Shown: piece after piece, positions 20,298 through 30,358 of the stretch
Position numbering within the stretch: position 1 is the first letter of the stretch
Layout of the letters: every line of letters begins with the position of its first letter
NCBI GenBank assembly: GCA_902594405.1
Contig: CACJMB010000002.1
Span: forward strand, 1 to 64,000
Length of the DNA: 64,000 bases
Source: an uncultured Pelagibacteraceae bacterium
GTDB lineage: Bacteria > Pseudomonadota > Alphaproteobacteria > Pelagibacterales > Pelagibacteraceae
Reading direction: 5' to 3'
Program-made: the position numbers and the translations under genes
Notes under the pieces: model-generated
What the model was told of the DNA's origin: nothing
Seen by the model: only the letters and a program-made list of their open reading frames with translations
Databases searched by the model: none

Positions 20298-21617
20298 ATG
20301 ATCAGTCTTAAAATTCAAGAAAATACTTTAAATTTAATTTTAATTTCAATAATTTTTTTAGGGTCCTTTTTTTTTGAAAATTCCATAATTAGTTTTAAAT
20401 TAATTTACGTCTTACAAATATTGATTATTTTCTATTTTCTAATTAAATACTCTAAGATCAAAATTGATAAAAAAATTATTTTTCTAAATTTCATTGTTTT
20501 AACTATCGTATTTTTTAAATTTGATAAAAGTTATGTTTATTTAATTTTAATTTGTTTTTTAAACACATTTTTTTTTTTAAATAAGATTAAAAATATAAAT
20601 TTAAATCATCAAATTATACTACAAATCTTTTTTACTATAATTATGTTGTTGTTTTTTAAAACATCAACCAGTCTGAATAATATTAATATTGAATTGTTTC
20701 TTTTTGAGGAAATTAAAAAAAACTATATTCACCATCAAACTTGTATATTTAATAATGGTATAGAAAATTGTGAATTTAACATAAAAAGACTCAGATACAG
20801 ATTTTTAAATTTACACTCAAATTTAACAGCTATATTCTGTTTAATAATTACTTATATTCTTTTAAAAGATTTAAATAAGAAAAGTTTTATTTTTTTATTT
20901 AGTTTATTTGGAATACTTTTTTTATATTTAACCTTAAGTAAATCAGGATTAATATTTTTTCTAACTATATTGGTCTTAACTCTAATAAATTTAAATACTA
21001 AGTTTTTACTATTATGTTTTTTTGTGTTTAATTTATTTTTAGGAATAGTTTCTCAAAATGTATCTAGCTCTACAACAGATTTTTGGGATAAAGACCCAAC
21101 TGTAGGGCAAGAAGTTTATCAAAAAGAGTTCTGTCCAAAAATAAAACAAATTCCTATAATAGGATTTTTTAATGAGTGTGATAAAGAAGATAATAGCAAA
21201 AATGATTTTATTAAAAAATTGAAAATAAGCCCACATAATTTGATTTTTAATGTGATGGGTTACTCTACTTTTTATAAAATCCACTCTTATGGAATGGTTG
21301 TTGAGAGTATTTCAAATAATTTACAATATTATTTATTTCCTAATCCACTATATAGATTGCAAAAAAATCAAATAATTAATAAGAATGATATTACTAGCAA
21401 GTTATCAGCACATGGATTATTTTTTCTTGTATTGCTAAAATATGGACTAATTTTAGGAACAGTTTTTTTTATAAACTTGTATCTTTTTTTAAAAAAAATT
21501 AATGAAAAAAAACTTTTTATAGCTTTTATGTTTTCTTCAACATTCTTATCTTTGGATATATTCTTATTATTTCCATTTTTCTTATTATCATTGTTAATAA
21601 AGTCAGGTTATAAGTAA
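20298..21617 (+). CDS. Polytopic membrane protein, O-antigen polymerase/ligase-like
   Basis: Many TM helices with a large periplasmic loop, like the Wzy/WaaL class. Confidence 0.55.
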   Translation: MISLKIQENTLNLILISIIFLGSFFFENSIISFKLIYVLQILIIFYFLIKYSKIKIDKKIIFLNFIVLTIVFFKFDKSYVYLILICFLNTFFFLNKIKNINLNHQIILQIFFTIIMLLFFKTSTSLNNINIELFLFEEIKKNYIHHQTCIFNNGIENCEFNIKRLRYRFLNLHSNLTAIFCLIITYILLKDLNKKSFIFLFSLFGILFLYLTLSKSGLIFFLTILVLTLINLNTKFLLLCFFVFNLFLGIVSQNVSSSTTDFWDKDPTVGQEVYQKEFCPKIKQIPIIGFFNECDKEDNSKNDFIKKLKISPHNLIFNVMGYSTFYKIHSYGMVVESISNNLQYYLFPNPLYRLQKNQIINKNDITSKLSAHGLFFLVLLKYGLILGTVFFINLYLFLKKINEKKLFIAFMFSSTFLSLDIFLLFPFFLLSLLIKSGYK

Positions 21618-21635
21618 TACAAAATTTTAATATTT

Positions 21636-22691
21636 ATGAATTTTGATATTTTTAAAAACAAAAAAATAATTGTAACTGGACATACAGGATTTAAAGGTTC
21701 GTGGTTGTTTGCTTGGCTTAATGAGCTTGAAGCAAATTTATTAGGAATATCAAAAAATATTCCAACCAAACCATCTCATTATAATAGTTTGAATTTAAAT
21801 AAAAACTCATCTTGGATTGATGTTAGAGATAAAAAAAAATTAAAAAAAAAAATATTAAGTTTTCAACCTGATTTTATTTTTCATTTAGCTGCGCAATCTC
21901 TTGTATTCGAATCTATAAAAAATCCAGTAGATACTTGGAATACAAATTTAATTGGTACTCTTAATGTTTTAGAGTCATTGAGAGGATATAAAAAAAAATG
22001 CTCAGTCGTATTAGTAACAAGTGACAAATGTTATGAAAATTTAGAAATTAAAAGAGGTTATATGGAAAATGATAAACTTGGTGGCTCAGATCCTTACAGT
22101 GCCTCTAAAGCTTCCACTGAAATTATGATAAAGTCTTATGTAAGAACTTTTTTTAGAAATCAAACAAAAGTAAGAATTGCGACTGCAAGAGCTGGAAATG
22201 TTATTGGAGGTGGAGATTGGTCAAACTCTAGAATTATTCCTGATTGTGTAAAATCTTGGATTAAAAGAAAAACTATCATTATAAGAAGTCCAAATTCAAC
22301 TAGACCATGGCAACACGTGCTTGAGCCCTTAAGAGGATACTTAATACTTGCAAAAAATTTATATCAATCCAAAAAATTACACGGAAATTCTTTTAATTTT
22401 GGACCAAATAAAAATATGAAAAAAAAGAAAGTAATTGAAGTTGTAAAATATTTTTCAAAATCATGGAAAAATGCAAGTTGGAAAATAGTTATTCCAAGGA
22501 ATTCAATAGAATCAAAATTGCTTAGCTTAAATTGTTACAAGGCTGAGAGAAAATTAAATTGGACAACGGTATTAAGTTCTGATGAAGCCTTAAAATTTAC
22601 TTCAGATTGGTATAATAATTTTTATAGTAAAAAGAAAATAAAGAATTTTTCATTACAACAAATTATTTCTTATGAAAAAAGAATTAAATAA
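21636..22691 (+). CDS. rfbG: CDP-glucose 4,6-dehydratase
   Basis: VTGHTGFKGSWLFAWL, TSDKCYEN, GGSDPYSASKASTEI, AGNVIGGGDWS motifs. Confidence 0.94.
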   Translation: MNFDIFKNKKIIVTGHTGFKGSWLFAWLNELEANLLGISKNIPTKPSHYNSLNLNKNSSWIDVRDKKKLKKKILSFQPDFIFHLAAQSLVFESIKNPVDTWNTNLIGTLNVLESLRGYKKKCSVVLVTSDKCYENLEIKRGYMENDKLGGSDPYSASKASTEIMIKSYVRTFFRNQTKVRIATARAGNVIGGGDWSNSRIIPDCVKSWIKRKTIIIRSPNSTRPWQHVLEPLRGYLILAKNLYQSKKLHGNSFNFGPNKNMKKKKVIEVVKYFSKSWKNASWKIVIPRNSIESKLLSLNCYKAERKLNWTTVLSSDEALKFTSDWYNNFYSKKKIKNFSLQQIISYEKRIK

Positions 22692-23106
22692 AAAAGAATT
22701 TTTTAAAAAAGTTGTAATTATTTCCAAAACTAAAGAAATAATAAATCAAAAGGGAAACCTTCAAAAATTTGTTGATATCAAATTAAATTTGTTTAAAGGA
22801 TTTGGTGAAGTTTATTTTACTGAAATAAAAAAAAATAAAGTCAAGGGATGGAAAAAACATAAAAAAAATTATTCATTATTAAAAATTATTTTAGGTCAAG
22901 TTTTATTTACTTTTCATTATAAAAATAAATTTTACAAATTAATGATAAAGCATAATGAAAATAAAGTAATTCAAATTCCACCAGATGTATGGTTTTCTTT
23001 TAAAGGAGTTTTAAAAAAAAATTTACTTTGTAATTTTATGAATAAATTGCACTCAGACAATGAAGTAGAAAATGTAGCTTTAAATAAGTTTGATATAAAA
23101 AAATGA
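22672..23106 (+). CDS. dTDP-4-dehydrorhamnose 3,5-epimerase-related cupin
   Basis: GEVYFTEIKKNKVKGWKKHK...LFTFHY...IQIPPDVWFSFKG RmlC-like pattern. Confidence 0.7.
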   Translation: MKKELNKKEFFKKVVIISKTKEIINQKGNLQKFVDIKLNLFKGFGEVYFTEIKKNKVKGWKKHKKNYSLLKIILGQVLFTFHYKNKFYKLMIKHNENKVIQIPPDVWFSFKGVLKKNLLCNFMNKLHSDNEVENVALNKFDIKK

Positions 23107-23837
23107 AAAATAAATTTGATTATAAGGTGTTAATTCTTGCTGGTGGTTACGGTACAAGACTAGATAATATAACTAAGACAATACCCAAGCCATTAGTTAG
23201 GCTGGATAAATATCCTATATTGATTCATGTAATGAAAATATATTTAAAATATGGAATTAGAAAATTTTATATTGCTTTGGGTTATAAGGGTGAGGAAATA
23301 ATTAAATTTTTTACAAAAAAAAAAATAAATAAAAAAGTGGTCAAGTTAAAATATAAAATTAAAAACACTGAATGTGAAATAACACTAATTAAAACTGGTC
23401 TTAAAACAATGACTGGCGGTCGTTTATTAATGGCATCAAAATATATAGAAGATGAAAATTTTTTATTTACATACGGAGATGGTTTATCGAATGTAAATAT
23501 TAAAAATGTAATAAAGTTACATTTACAGAAAAAAAAATTAATCACAATGACAGCAGTAAACCCGCCAGCTAGATTTGGTTTAGTTAAATTTAAAAAAGGT
23601 ATAGCGACAGAATTTAAAGAAAAAAACAAAATTACAAATGCATGGATTAATGGTGGTTTTTTTATGGTGAATAAAAAATTTATTAAATATATTAAAAATA
23701 ACAAAAGCATTTTAGAAGAGAGTCCACTTGAAAAAGCTTGTAAAAAAAGGGAGCTGGTCATCTATAGACATAAAGGTTTTTGGCAATGTATGGATACAAA
23801 GAGAGATTTAAATATTTTAAGAAATTTAATTAGATAA
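23103..23837 (+). CDS. rfbF: Glucose-1-phosphate cytidylyltransferase-like sugar nucleotidyltransferase
   Basis: ILAGGYGTRLDNITKTIPKPLVRLD, TYGDGLSNVN, ARFGLV, INGGFFM; adjacent to rfbG. Confidence 0.9.
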   Translation: MKNKFDYKVLILAGGYGTRLDNITKTIPKPLVRLDKYPILIHVMKIYLKYGIRKFYIALGYKGEEIIKFFTKKKINKKVVKLKYKIKNTECEITLIKTGLKTMTGGRLLMASKYIEDENFLFTYGDGLSNVNIKNVIKLHLQKKKLITMTAVNPPARFGLVKFKKGIATEFKEKNKITNAWINGGFFMVNKKFIKYIKNNKSILEESPLEKACKKRELVIYRHKGFWQCMDTKRDLNILRNLIR

Positions 23838-23840
23838 TTT

Positions 23841-24722
23841 ATGAATAAAGTCAGCATAATAATGAATTGTTTCAATGGAGAGAAATACTTACATGAAGCT
23901 TTATCGAGCATAATTTCTCAAACTTATCAAAATTGGGAATTGATTTTTTATGATAATCAATCAACAGATCAAAGTAAAAAAATTTTTAAAAGTTTTAATG
24001 AACCAAGATTTTTTTACCATTATGCAGAAAGTCATACAAAATTATTTAAAGCTAGAAATAGAGCGATGTCAAAAACAACTGGTGACTTAATAGCATTTTT
24101 AGATGTCGATGATTATTGGTCTGAAATAAAATTAGAGAGACAATGTGATGCTTTTAAAGAGGATGAAAATTTAGATTTTGTTTTTTCAAAGTATAGCATA
24201 GTGGATGAATTTTTTGACAAAATTAAAACCAAGCAAAAAGATGATTTAGGCAAGAAAAGTATTGAAGAGTTAATAATTGATTATCAAGTTGGGCTTTCAA
24301 CGGTAATGTTTAGAAGAAATTTATTACATAGAATAAATTTTTCATTTGATGAAAATTATAACATTATTGGTGATTTTGATGCATTTGCTAATTTAATACA
24401 GAGCGTAAACTTTTTGTATATGAATAAAGAGCTTAGTTTTTATAGATGGCATAATAATAATTTATCTACTGTAAATCAATCTCAAGAACTTGAGGAACTA
24501 GAAAATTGGGTTGAAAAAAGAAAAAATGAAGTAAGTGAAAAAATCTTAAAGCATGTGAAAAATAAAATTTATTTTATGAAGAGTATTAATAAAATTAAAA
24601 AAAGTAATATTTTAGAAGGTTTCAAAAGTATTATTTTTTATAAAGGAACAGATAAACAATTAAAACTTATTTTATATTTTTTATATTTTAAATTTTTTAA
24701 ATATTTGATAGCAAAAAAGTGA
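23841..24722 (+). CDS. Glycosyltransferase family 2
   Basis: VSIIMNCFNGEKYLHEALSSIISQTYQNWELIFYDNQSTD; FLDVDDYW. Confidence 0.92.
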   Translation: MNKVSIIMNCFNGEKYLHEALSSIISQTYQNWELIFYDNQSTDQSKKIFKSFNEPRFFYHYAESHTKLFKARNRAMSKTTGDLIAFLDVDDYWSEIKLERQCDAFKEDENLDFVFSKYSIVDEFFDKIKTKQKDDLGKKSIEELIIDYQVGLSTVMFRRNLLHRINFSFDENYNIIGDFDAFANLIQSVNFLYMNKELSFYRWHNNNLSTVNQSQELEELENWVEKRKNEVSEKILKHVKNKIYFMKSINKIKKSNILEGFKSIIFYKGTDKQLKLILYFLYFKFFKYLIAKK

Positions 24723-24732
24723 AAAATTAAAA

Positions 24733-25503
24733 GTGAATTATTTTTTTGGAATTAAAAGCGAATTATTTAATACAAAGCTTACAATTCCTAAGTTTAAAAA
24801 TAAAAAAAAACTCAACGGAAAGATCTGCTTGTATCAAGCAATAATAGAAAATAAATTTTGGAAAATTGAAAAATTATTAAGTTATGCAGAAGATGAAAGT
24901 TTTATTTATTTAGATCAAAAATTATTAGATAATAATAAGATTTTTTTTATTTCAGACGAAATAAATAAAAAAGATTTAAATAAAATTAAGCATTCTGAAT
25001 TAAAAAACTTTAATAATTATACAAGTACTAACCCTTCTTATAGATCTAATATTCGTATTAGTAATGATATAGGTGGGTTTTCATCGTATCAATCAGATTA
25101 TCCTTTTAGCATGATATCAAAAGAAGGTAGCGTATTAAGTTCTCTATGTTTACTCACAAATAAAAATGCAGATAAAAACATTTTATTATTAAAAAATATA
25201 TATAAAAAACCAATGATCGAAAGTTTCTATGTTTATTTTATTAATAATAAAACAAGAAAAATAATTCACAAAAAAAAAATTTATACAAATCAAACAAATT
25301 TTATAGATCTATCAGAAGAGTATTTAGATAAAGAAGTTTATTTGTTTACAAATAAATACTTATGTATTCCATTATATATTTCAATTAAAAATAATCAAAT
25401 ATCATTTGAGCACACTCATCCACCTCATGAGTATATTTTATCAGATGATAGATATAATAAAATTTCACTTCTAAAAAAAAAATTTAATGAAATTATTAAT
25501 TAA
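24733..25503 (+). CDS. Conserved-looking hypothetical protein (256 aa), paralog-like to the next ORF
   Basis: Long ORF in an operon context; no recognised motif. Confidence 0.55.
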   Translation: MNYFFGIKSELFNTKLTIPKFKNKKKLNGKICLYQAIIENKFWKIEKLLSYAEDESFIYLDQKLLDNNKIFFISDEINKKDLNKIKHSELKNFNNYTSTNPSYRSNIRISNDIGGFSSYQSDYPFSMISKEGSVLSSLCLLTNKNADKNILLLKNIYKKPMIESFYVYFINNKTRKIIHKKKIYTNQTNFIDLSEEYLDKEVYLFTNKYLCIPLYISIKNNQISFEHTHPPHEYILSDDRYNKISLLKKKFNEIIN

Positions 25504-26257
25504 GAAAATCTTAAGAAATAAAAAAATTATCCAGTTCAGGAATCAGTTTAATTTTAAATCTTTAAGCATCTTAATTAATAACAAAGAAAAAAATATGTCT
25601 ATCAGTGACTCATTTTTATGGCGAACAGATAACAACTTTACAACTAAATTTAATTTTATAGATATATTGAATTTTTTTTATGACATGGAAAAAACATTTG
25701 TTGAAATAATTTTTTATACAAAAAATGGAGAAAAAATCAAAACTTTAAAAATTGAAAATCTTGAAAAATTTAATCAAATAACCATTGACAAAAATTTTTT
25801 AGATGGAATTGAAGATTATGGATATTTTAATATTTTTCATCATAAATCAAATGATGAACAAGATTTTATAATTGCTAATAGATGTTACTTAGGTTTTTCT
25901 AAAGATAATGATTTTTATTCTTATGTACATGGTAATTTACTATCAAAATATAAAAAAAATCCAAATTCAGAAATAGAAACAGATATTGTTCAAAATTCTT
26001 TGTTCATGAATCAAGAATATTCAATTCAAAATAATCTGAGTGAATTTGAAAATACAGAATTTTTTTTTGCAAACCCAACATCTGATAAAATAAAATTTAA
26101 AATCGATGATGATAACTATTTATTAAAAAAAAATTCGTGTAAAATAATTCAATTAAAACAAACAAATAAAAAAATCATTATTAAATCCAATTGTATGCTT
26201 TTAAGGCCTATTATATTTAATTATAAAAATAATTTTTTTGATGTTTATCATGGATAG
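25487..26257 (+). CDS. Hypothetical protein (256 aa), possibly related to the preceding ORF
   Basis: Same length and similar beta-rich composition; start overlaps the previous gene. Confidence 0.55.
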   Translation: MKLLIKKILRNKKIIQFRNQFNFKSLSILINNKEKNMSISDSFLWRTDNNFTTKFNFIDILNFFYDMEKTFVEIIFYTKNGEKIKTLKIENLEKFNQITIDKNFLDGIEDYGYFNIFHHKSNDEQDFIIANRCYLGFSKDNDFYSYVHGNLLSKYKKNPNSEIETDIVQNSLFMNQEYSIQNNLSEFENTEFFFANPTSDKIKFKIDDDNYLLKKNSCKIIQLKQTNKKIIIKSNCMLLRPIIFNYKNNFFDVYHG

Positions 26258-26259
26258 TT

Positions 26260-27099
26260 ATGAATAATTTTATAAAAAAAATTTTAAGGCTTATTCTTAA
26301 CTCAAATATTTTTTTAATTTTTAGACAAGTTATTGAAAATAATTCATATATTAAATTAAATATACACAGTAAAACGGTTGATCTTTTTTGTCCAAATCAA
26401 TTAATTAAATGGAGAGTTAAAACTTTATATGAAAAAGAACCTGAAACTTTAGAATGGATTAATAATTTTAAACAAAATAATGAAATTATATTTTGGGATA
26501 TAGGTGCGAATATTGGTTTGTATTCAATTTATGCAGCATTAAAATTTGAAAACATAAGAATAATGTCATTTGAACCTTCTTCAAGTAATCTAAGAATATT
26601 AAGTAGGAATATATCCATTAATTCACTTCAAAATAAAATAAAAATTTGTCAACTTCCTTTAAGTCATTTACCAAATCATTTTTCAATGATGAAAGAGTCA
26701 TTTTTTATTGAAGGTGGTGCCATGAACACTTTTGGAGAAAATAAAGATTTTGAGGGAAAAGAGTTTTTTTCAAGAATGAATTACAGTATTTTTGGTACTA
26801 GTATAAATTCATTGTTAGATCAAAAATTACTCGATCTACCAAATTACATTAAAATTGACGTTGATGGAATCGAACATTTAATTTTAAAAGGAGCTGAAAA
26901 TTACTTAATTGATCCAAACATAAAAGAAATTTTAATAGAAATTAACGAAAATTTTATTGATCAAAAAAAATATGTTTTAGAGATAATGAAAAAAAATAAT
27001 TTTAAATTTATTTGGAAAAAAAATAATATTGATTTTATTCAAAATAAAAGTCTAAATAATACTTTTAATTATCTTTTCACTAAGAATAATATAAAATAA
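26260..27099 (+). CDS. FkbM-family methyltransferase
   Basis: FWDIGANIGLYSIYAAL, SFEPSSSNLRIL, IKIDVDGIEHLILKGAE. Confidence 0.9.
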   Translation: MNNFIKKILRLILNSNIFLIFRQVIENNSYIKLNIHSKTVDLFCPNQLIKWRVKTLYEKEPETLEWINNFKQNNEIIFWDIGANIGLYSIYAALKFENIRIMSFEPSSSNLRILSRNISINSLQNKIKICQLPLSHLPNHFSMMKESFFIEGGAMNTFGENKDFEGKEFFSRMNYSIFGTSINSLLDQKLLDLPNYIKIDVDGIEHLILKGAENYLIDPNIKEILIEINENFIDQKKYVLEIMKKNNFKFIWKKNNIDFIQNKSLNNTFNYLFTKNNIK

Positions 27100-27123
27100 G
27101 CTATCTATAAATAAAATCTTTTC

Positions 27124-28740
27124 ATGAATTATTTAATTAAAACTAATATGCTCGATTGCACATTTAGAGACGGTGGATATTATAATAATTGGGATTTTTC
27201 TTCAAAATTAGTAAATGATTATTTAAAAGTTATGTCAAAAGTAGGCATTAAATATGTTGAACTTGGTTTTAGATCTTTTACTTCTACAAATTTCAGAGGT
27301 TCTAATTGGTATACGACTGATGATTATTTACAAAGCTTAAAAATTCCATCATCAATTAAAATAGTTATTATGGTAAACGCTTCCCAAATATTAAATCAGA
27401 AAAATATTTTAAAAGCTGTACGATTGTTATTTAATTCTAAATCAAAATCCAAAGTTGATATGGTAAGAATTGCTTGTCATTTTCATGAAGTAAACCAATC
27501 ATTAAAAATTTTAAAAGAATTAAAAAGACTTGGCTATAAAGTCGCTATTAATTTAATGCAAATCTCAGAACAGGCAGATAAAAAAATATTAGAAGTTTCA
27601 AAAAAACTCAGCAAAACTAATTTAGATATTTTATATTTTGCAGATAGTCTTGGAAGTATGAAATTTAAAGAGATTGACAAAATTATAAAAATTATCAAAA
27701 CTCACTGGAAAGGCCAACTCGGTGTTCACATGCATAACAATTTGGGGCAAGCACTATTTAACAACATACATTGTATGGAGCAAGGAGTGCAATGGATCGA
27801 TAGTACAATTATGGGTATGGGACGAGGTGCTGGTAATGCTGCAACAGAATATTTTATTATTGAGTATAAAAAATTTTATAAAAAAAAATTTGATATTATC
27901 CCATTACAAAATTTAATTAGTAAAAATTTTAATGACTTGAAAAGAAAATATAAATGGGGGACTAATAGTTTTTACTATTTCGCTGGTAAATATGGAATAC
28001 ATCCAACTTATATCCAAGAAATGATTTCTACTGGTTTTCGTGACTCTGAAATTATGGCTGCAATAGATCAATTAAAAAATAATGAAGGAAGCAAATATAA
28101 TGTTGATTTAGTAAGAGCAGAATTTCAAAAGGATATTAAAATGAAAAAAGGTAGCTGGTCACCATTAAATAAAACAAAGGGTAGAGAAGTACTATTAATT
28201 GCCTCTGGTCCTAAAAGTGAAGAATATTTGAAAGCAATAGAAATTTTTATTAAAGAGTTTGATCCATATGTAATTGCTGTGAATAATAATGTAAAAATCA
28301 ATAAAAATTTAATAGATGTTTATGCTGCGTGCAATCCATTAAAATTTATTGCAGATATAAATTCATTTAAAAAACTAACTAGACCATTAGTTGCACCAGA
28401 AGGCATTTTGGATGAAGATATAAAAAAAAAGTTATCTAAAATAAAAATTTTGAATTTTGGAGTTGGACTAGAGCAAAATACTTATAAGTTTTATAAATAT
28501 GGAACTATTATCCCAAGATTTTATACTCTTGCTTATGCTTTGGCTATTGCAACCTGCGGAAAATCTAAAAAAATACTTTTGGCAGGGTTTGATGGATATG
28601 GAGCAAATGATAATAGAACGAAGTTAATTAATAATTTAATTCATCAATATACAACTTCTAAGGGTGCAAAAAAAATTTTAGCAATAACGCCTTCATCTTA
28701 TACGTTACCTTTTAAATCAGTCTACAATTTAAAATCATGA
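27124..28740 (+). CDS. HMGL-like (DRE-TIM) pyruvate aldolase fused to a C-terminal DUF115-like domain
   Basis: MLDCTFRDGGYYNNWDF, LGVHMHNNLGQAL, MGMGRGAGNAATEY; C-terminal VLLIASGPKSEEYLKAIEIF...VIAVNNN...AACNP. Confidence 0.88.
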   Translation: MNYLIKTNMLDCTFRDGGYYNNWDFSSKLVNDYLKVMSKVGIKYVELGFRSFTSTNFRGSNWYTTDDYLQSLKIPSSIKIVIMVNASQILNQKNILKAVRLLFNSKSKSKVDMVRIACHFHEVNQSLKILKELKRLGYKVAINLMQISEQADKKILEVSKKLSKTNLDILYFADSLGSMKFKEIDKIIKIIKTHWKGQLGVHMHNNLGQALFNNIHCMEQGVQWIDSTIMGMGRGAGNAATEYFIIEYKKFYKKKFDIIPLQNLISKNFNDLKRKYKWGTNSFYYFAGKYGIHPTYIQEMISTGFRDSEIMAAIDQLKNNEGSKYNVDLVRAEFQKDIKMKKGSWSPLNKTKGREVLLIASGPKSEEYLKAIEIFIKEFDPYVIAVNNNVKINKNLIDVYAACNPLKFIADINSFKKLTRPLVAPEGILDEDIKKKLSKIKILNFGVGLEQNTYKFYKYGTIIPRFYTLAYALAIATCGKSKKILLAGFDGYGANDNRTKLINNLIHQYTTSKGAKKILAITPSSYTLPFKSVYNLKS

Positions 28741-29480
28741 AATACATTGTGATTATTCCAGCAAGGTACAAATCAAGGAGACTTGATGGCAAACCGTTAA
28801 AAAATATTAACGGCTTACCAATGATAGTAAGAACTTTCAATCAATGTTGTAAAGCAGTTAATAGGGATTTGATTTATGTATCGACAGACGACTCAAGAAT
28901 AGAGAAAGTTTGTAAAAAACATAATATCAAAGTTATAATGACAAAACAAAATTGTTTAACTGGAACTGATAGAGTTTATTTAGCTTCAAAAAAAATTAAT
29001 GCTGATGTTTACATAAATTTACAGGGTGATGAACCATTATTTAATCCAAGGGATATAAAAATAATTATTAAATATTCAAAAAAATACAGAAAAGAAATAG
29101 TTACAGGATATACAAAAATTAAATCTCGTAAAATGTTTAAAAGTCTTCACGTTCCAAAAGTAGTATTTTCTGAGGATAAATATTTACTTTATGCTTCAAG
29201 ATCCCCAATTCCAGCTAATAAAAAAAGTAAGTTTAATTTTGCATATAGACAAGTTTGTATTTATGCATTTCCAAAAAAACAACTAAAAAAATTTTATTCA
29301 AATAAAAAAAGTAAATTAGAATTTGAAGAAGACATTGAATATCTTAGATTTCTTGAAAAAGGTATTAAAGTTAAATGTGTTAAGTTAAGTGATAAATCTG
29401 TAGCAGTAGACACAAAAGAAGATTTAATAAAAGTAAAAAAAATTATTTATAATTTAGAAAAAAAATCTAAAAATTTATAA
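28737..29480 (+). CDS. kdsB: 3-deoxy-manno-octulosonate cytidylyltransferase-like (CMP-ulosonate synthetase)
   Basis: IIPARYKSRRLDGKPLKNINGLPMIVRTF, NLQGDEPLF, YASRSPIP. Confidence 0.9.
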   Translation: MKYIVIIPARYKSRRLDGKPLKNINGLPMIVRTFNQCCKAVNRDLIYVSTDDSRIEKVCKKHNIKVIMTKQNCLTGTDRVYLASKKINADVYINLQGDEPLFNPRDIKIIIKYSKKYRKEIVTGYTKIKSRKMFKSLHVPKVVFSEDKYLLYASRSPIPANKKSKFNFAYRQVCIYAFPKKQLKKFYSNKKSKLEFEEDIEYLRFLEKGIKVKCVKLSDKSVAVDTKEDLIKVKKIIYNLEKKSKNL

Positions 29481-29488
29481 ATTATTTT

Positions 29489-30304
29489 TTAATATAAAAA
29501 AAATTCGGTTGGTATTTTCTTATTGGATATAAAAGGACTTTTTGCATTTAATAATGTAAATGCTCCATAAATAAAATATCTGTAATTTGAGTAATTTTTC
29601 ATCACTTCCACTCCATGATAGGCATCATCTGCATTCTTAAATATAACAAGTCTACCTTCTTTAGGATTAATACTAATTAATTTTTCTAATGAGTTTATGT
29701 TTGGATTTTCAATATCATTAATTTGTCTAACTTTTTTATATAAATCAAGATTGCCTCCAGTTGAATTTTCGTCAGCATCATTTAAGTAAATTAAAAAAAC
29801 AATCAATCTTGAATCACTATCTCGGTGTATGGCTTGTTTGTAATTATTCCCAGCTCTACTAAAGCCATATAATAACTCTAATTTTTTTTTTTTATTTATA
29901 AAATTATTAAAAAATATTTTACTTTTTAATTCTCTAATTTTTCTCAAAGTATAAATTTTTAATAATGTGTTATCAGGAATTAAAGAAACATTTTTTCTAT
30001 ATTTGTTTAAATGATTAGATTTTTGAACATTATAAAATTTTATTAATTCAAAATCAGAAATTTCTATTGATAATTTTTTACAAACTAATTCAAAAAATTT
30101 ATTAGAATTTATATAGTCATTAAAATTTTTTAAATCATTTTCGTTTACAATCATATTTTTAAATGAGTCATAGGTTGAAAAAACTTCAGATCTATTTCCA
30201 TGATAAGAGATTACTTCATTACTATTAAGCAGTTTATTAGAAATACTAATCAATTTTCTGCATTCATCTTTATTTATAAAGTTATCTATAACTGCGTAGT
30301 TCAT
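29489..30304 (-). CDS. 2OG-Fe(II) oxygenase (prolyl 4-hydroxylase-like)
   Basis: AIHRDSDSRLIVFLIYLND (HxD), STGGNLDLY, EGRLVIFKNADDAYHGV. Confidence 0.82.
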   Translation of the reverse strand: MNYAVIDNFINKDECRKLISISNKLLNSNEVISYHGNRSEVFSTYDSFKNMIVNENDLKNFNDYINSNKFFELVCKKLSIEISDFELIKFYNVQKSNHLNKYRKNVSLIPDNTLLKIYTLRKIRELKSKIFFNNFINKKKKLELLYGFSRAGNNYKQAIHRDSDSRLIVFLIYLNDADENSTGGNLDLYKKVRQINDIENPNINSLEKLISINPKEGRLVIFKNADDAYHGVEVMKNYSNYRYFIYGAFTLLNAKSPFISNKKIPTEFFLY

Positions 30305-30358
30305 TTTTTTTTAATAACACAACAAGTAAAATTTTTAATTTACTATACTTAAACTTTT

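Noticed and set aside
23282-23761. 159-aa minus-strand ORF
   Set aside because: Antisense to the rfbF-like gene; no independent support.
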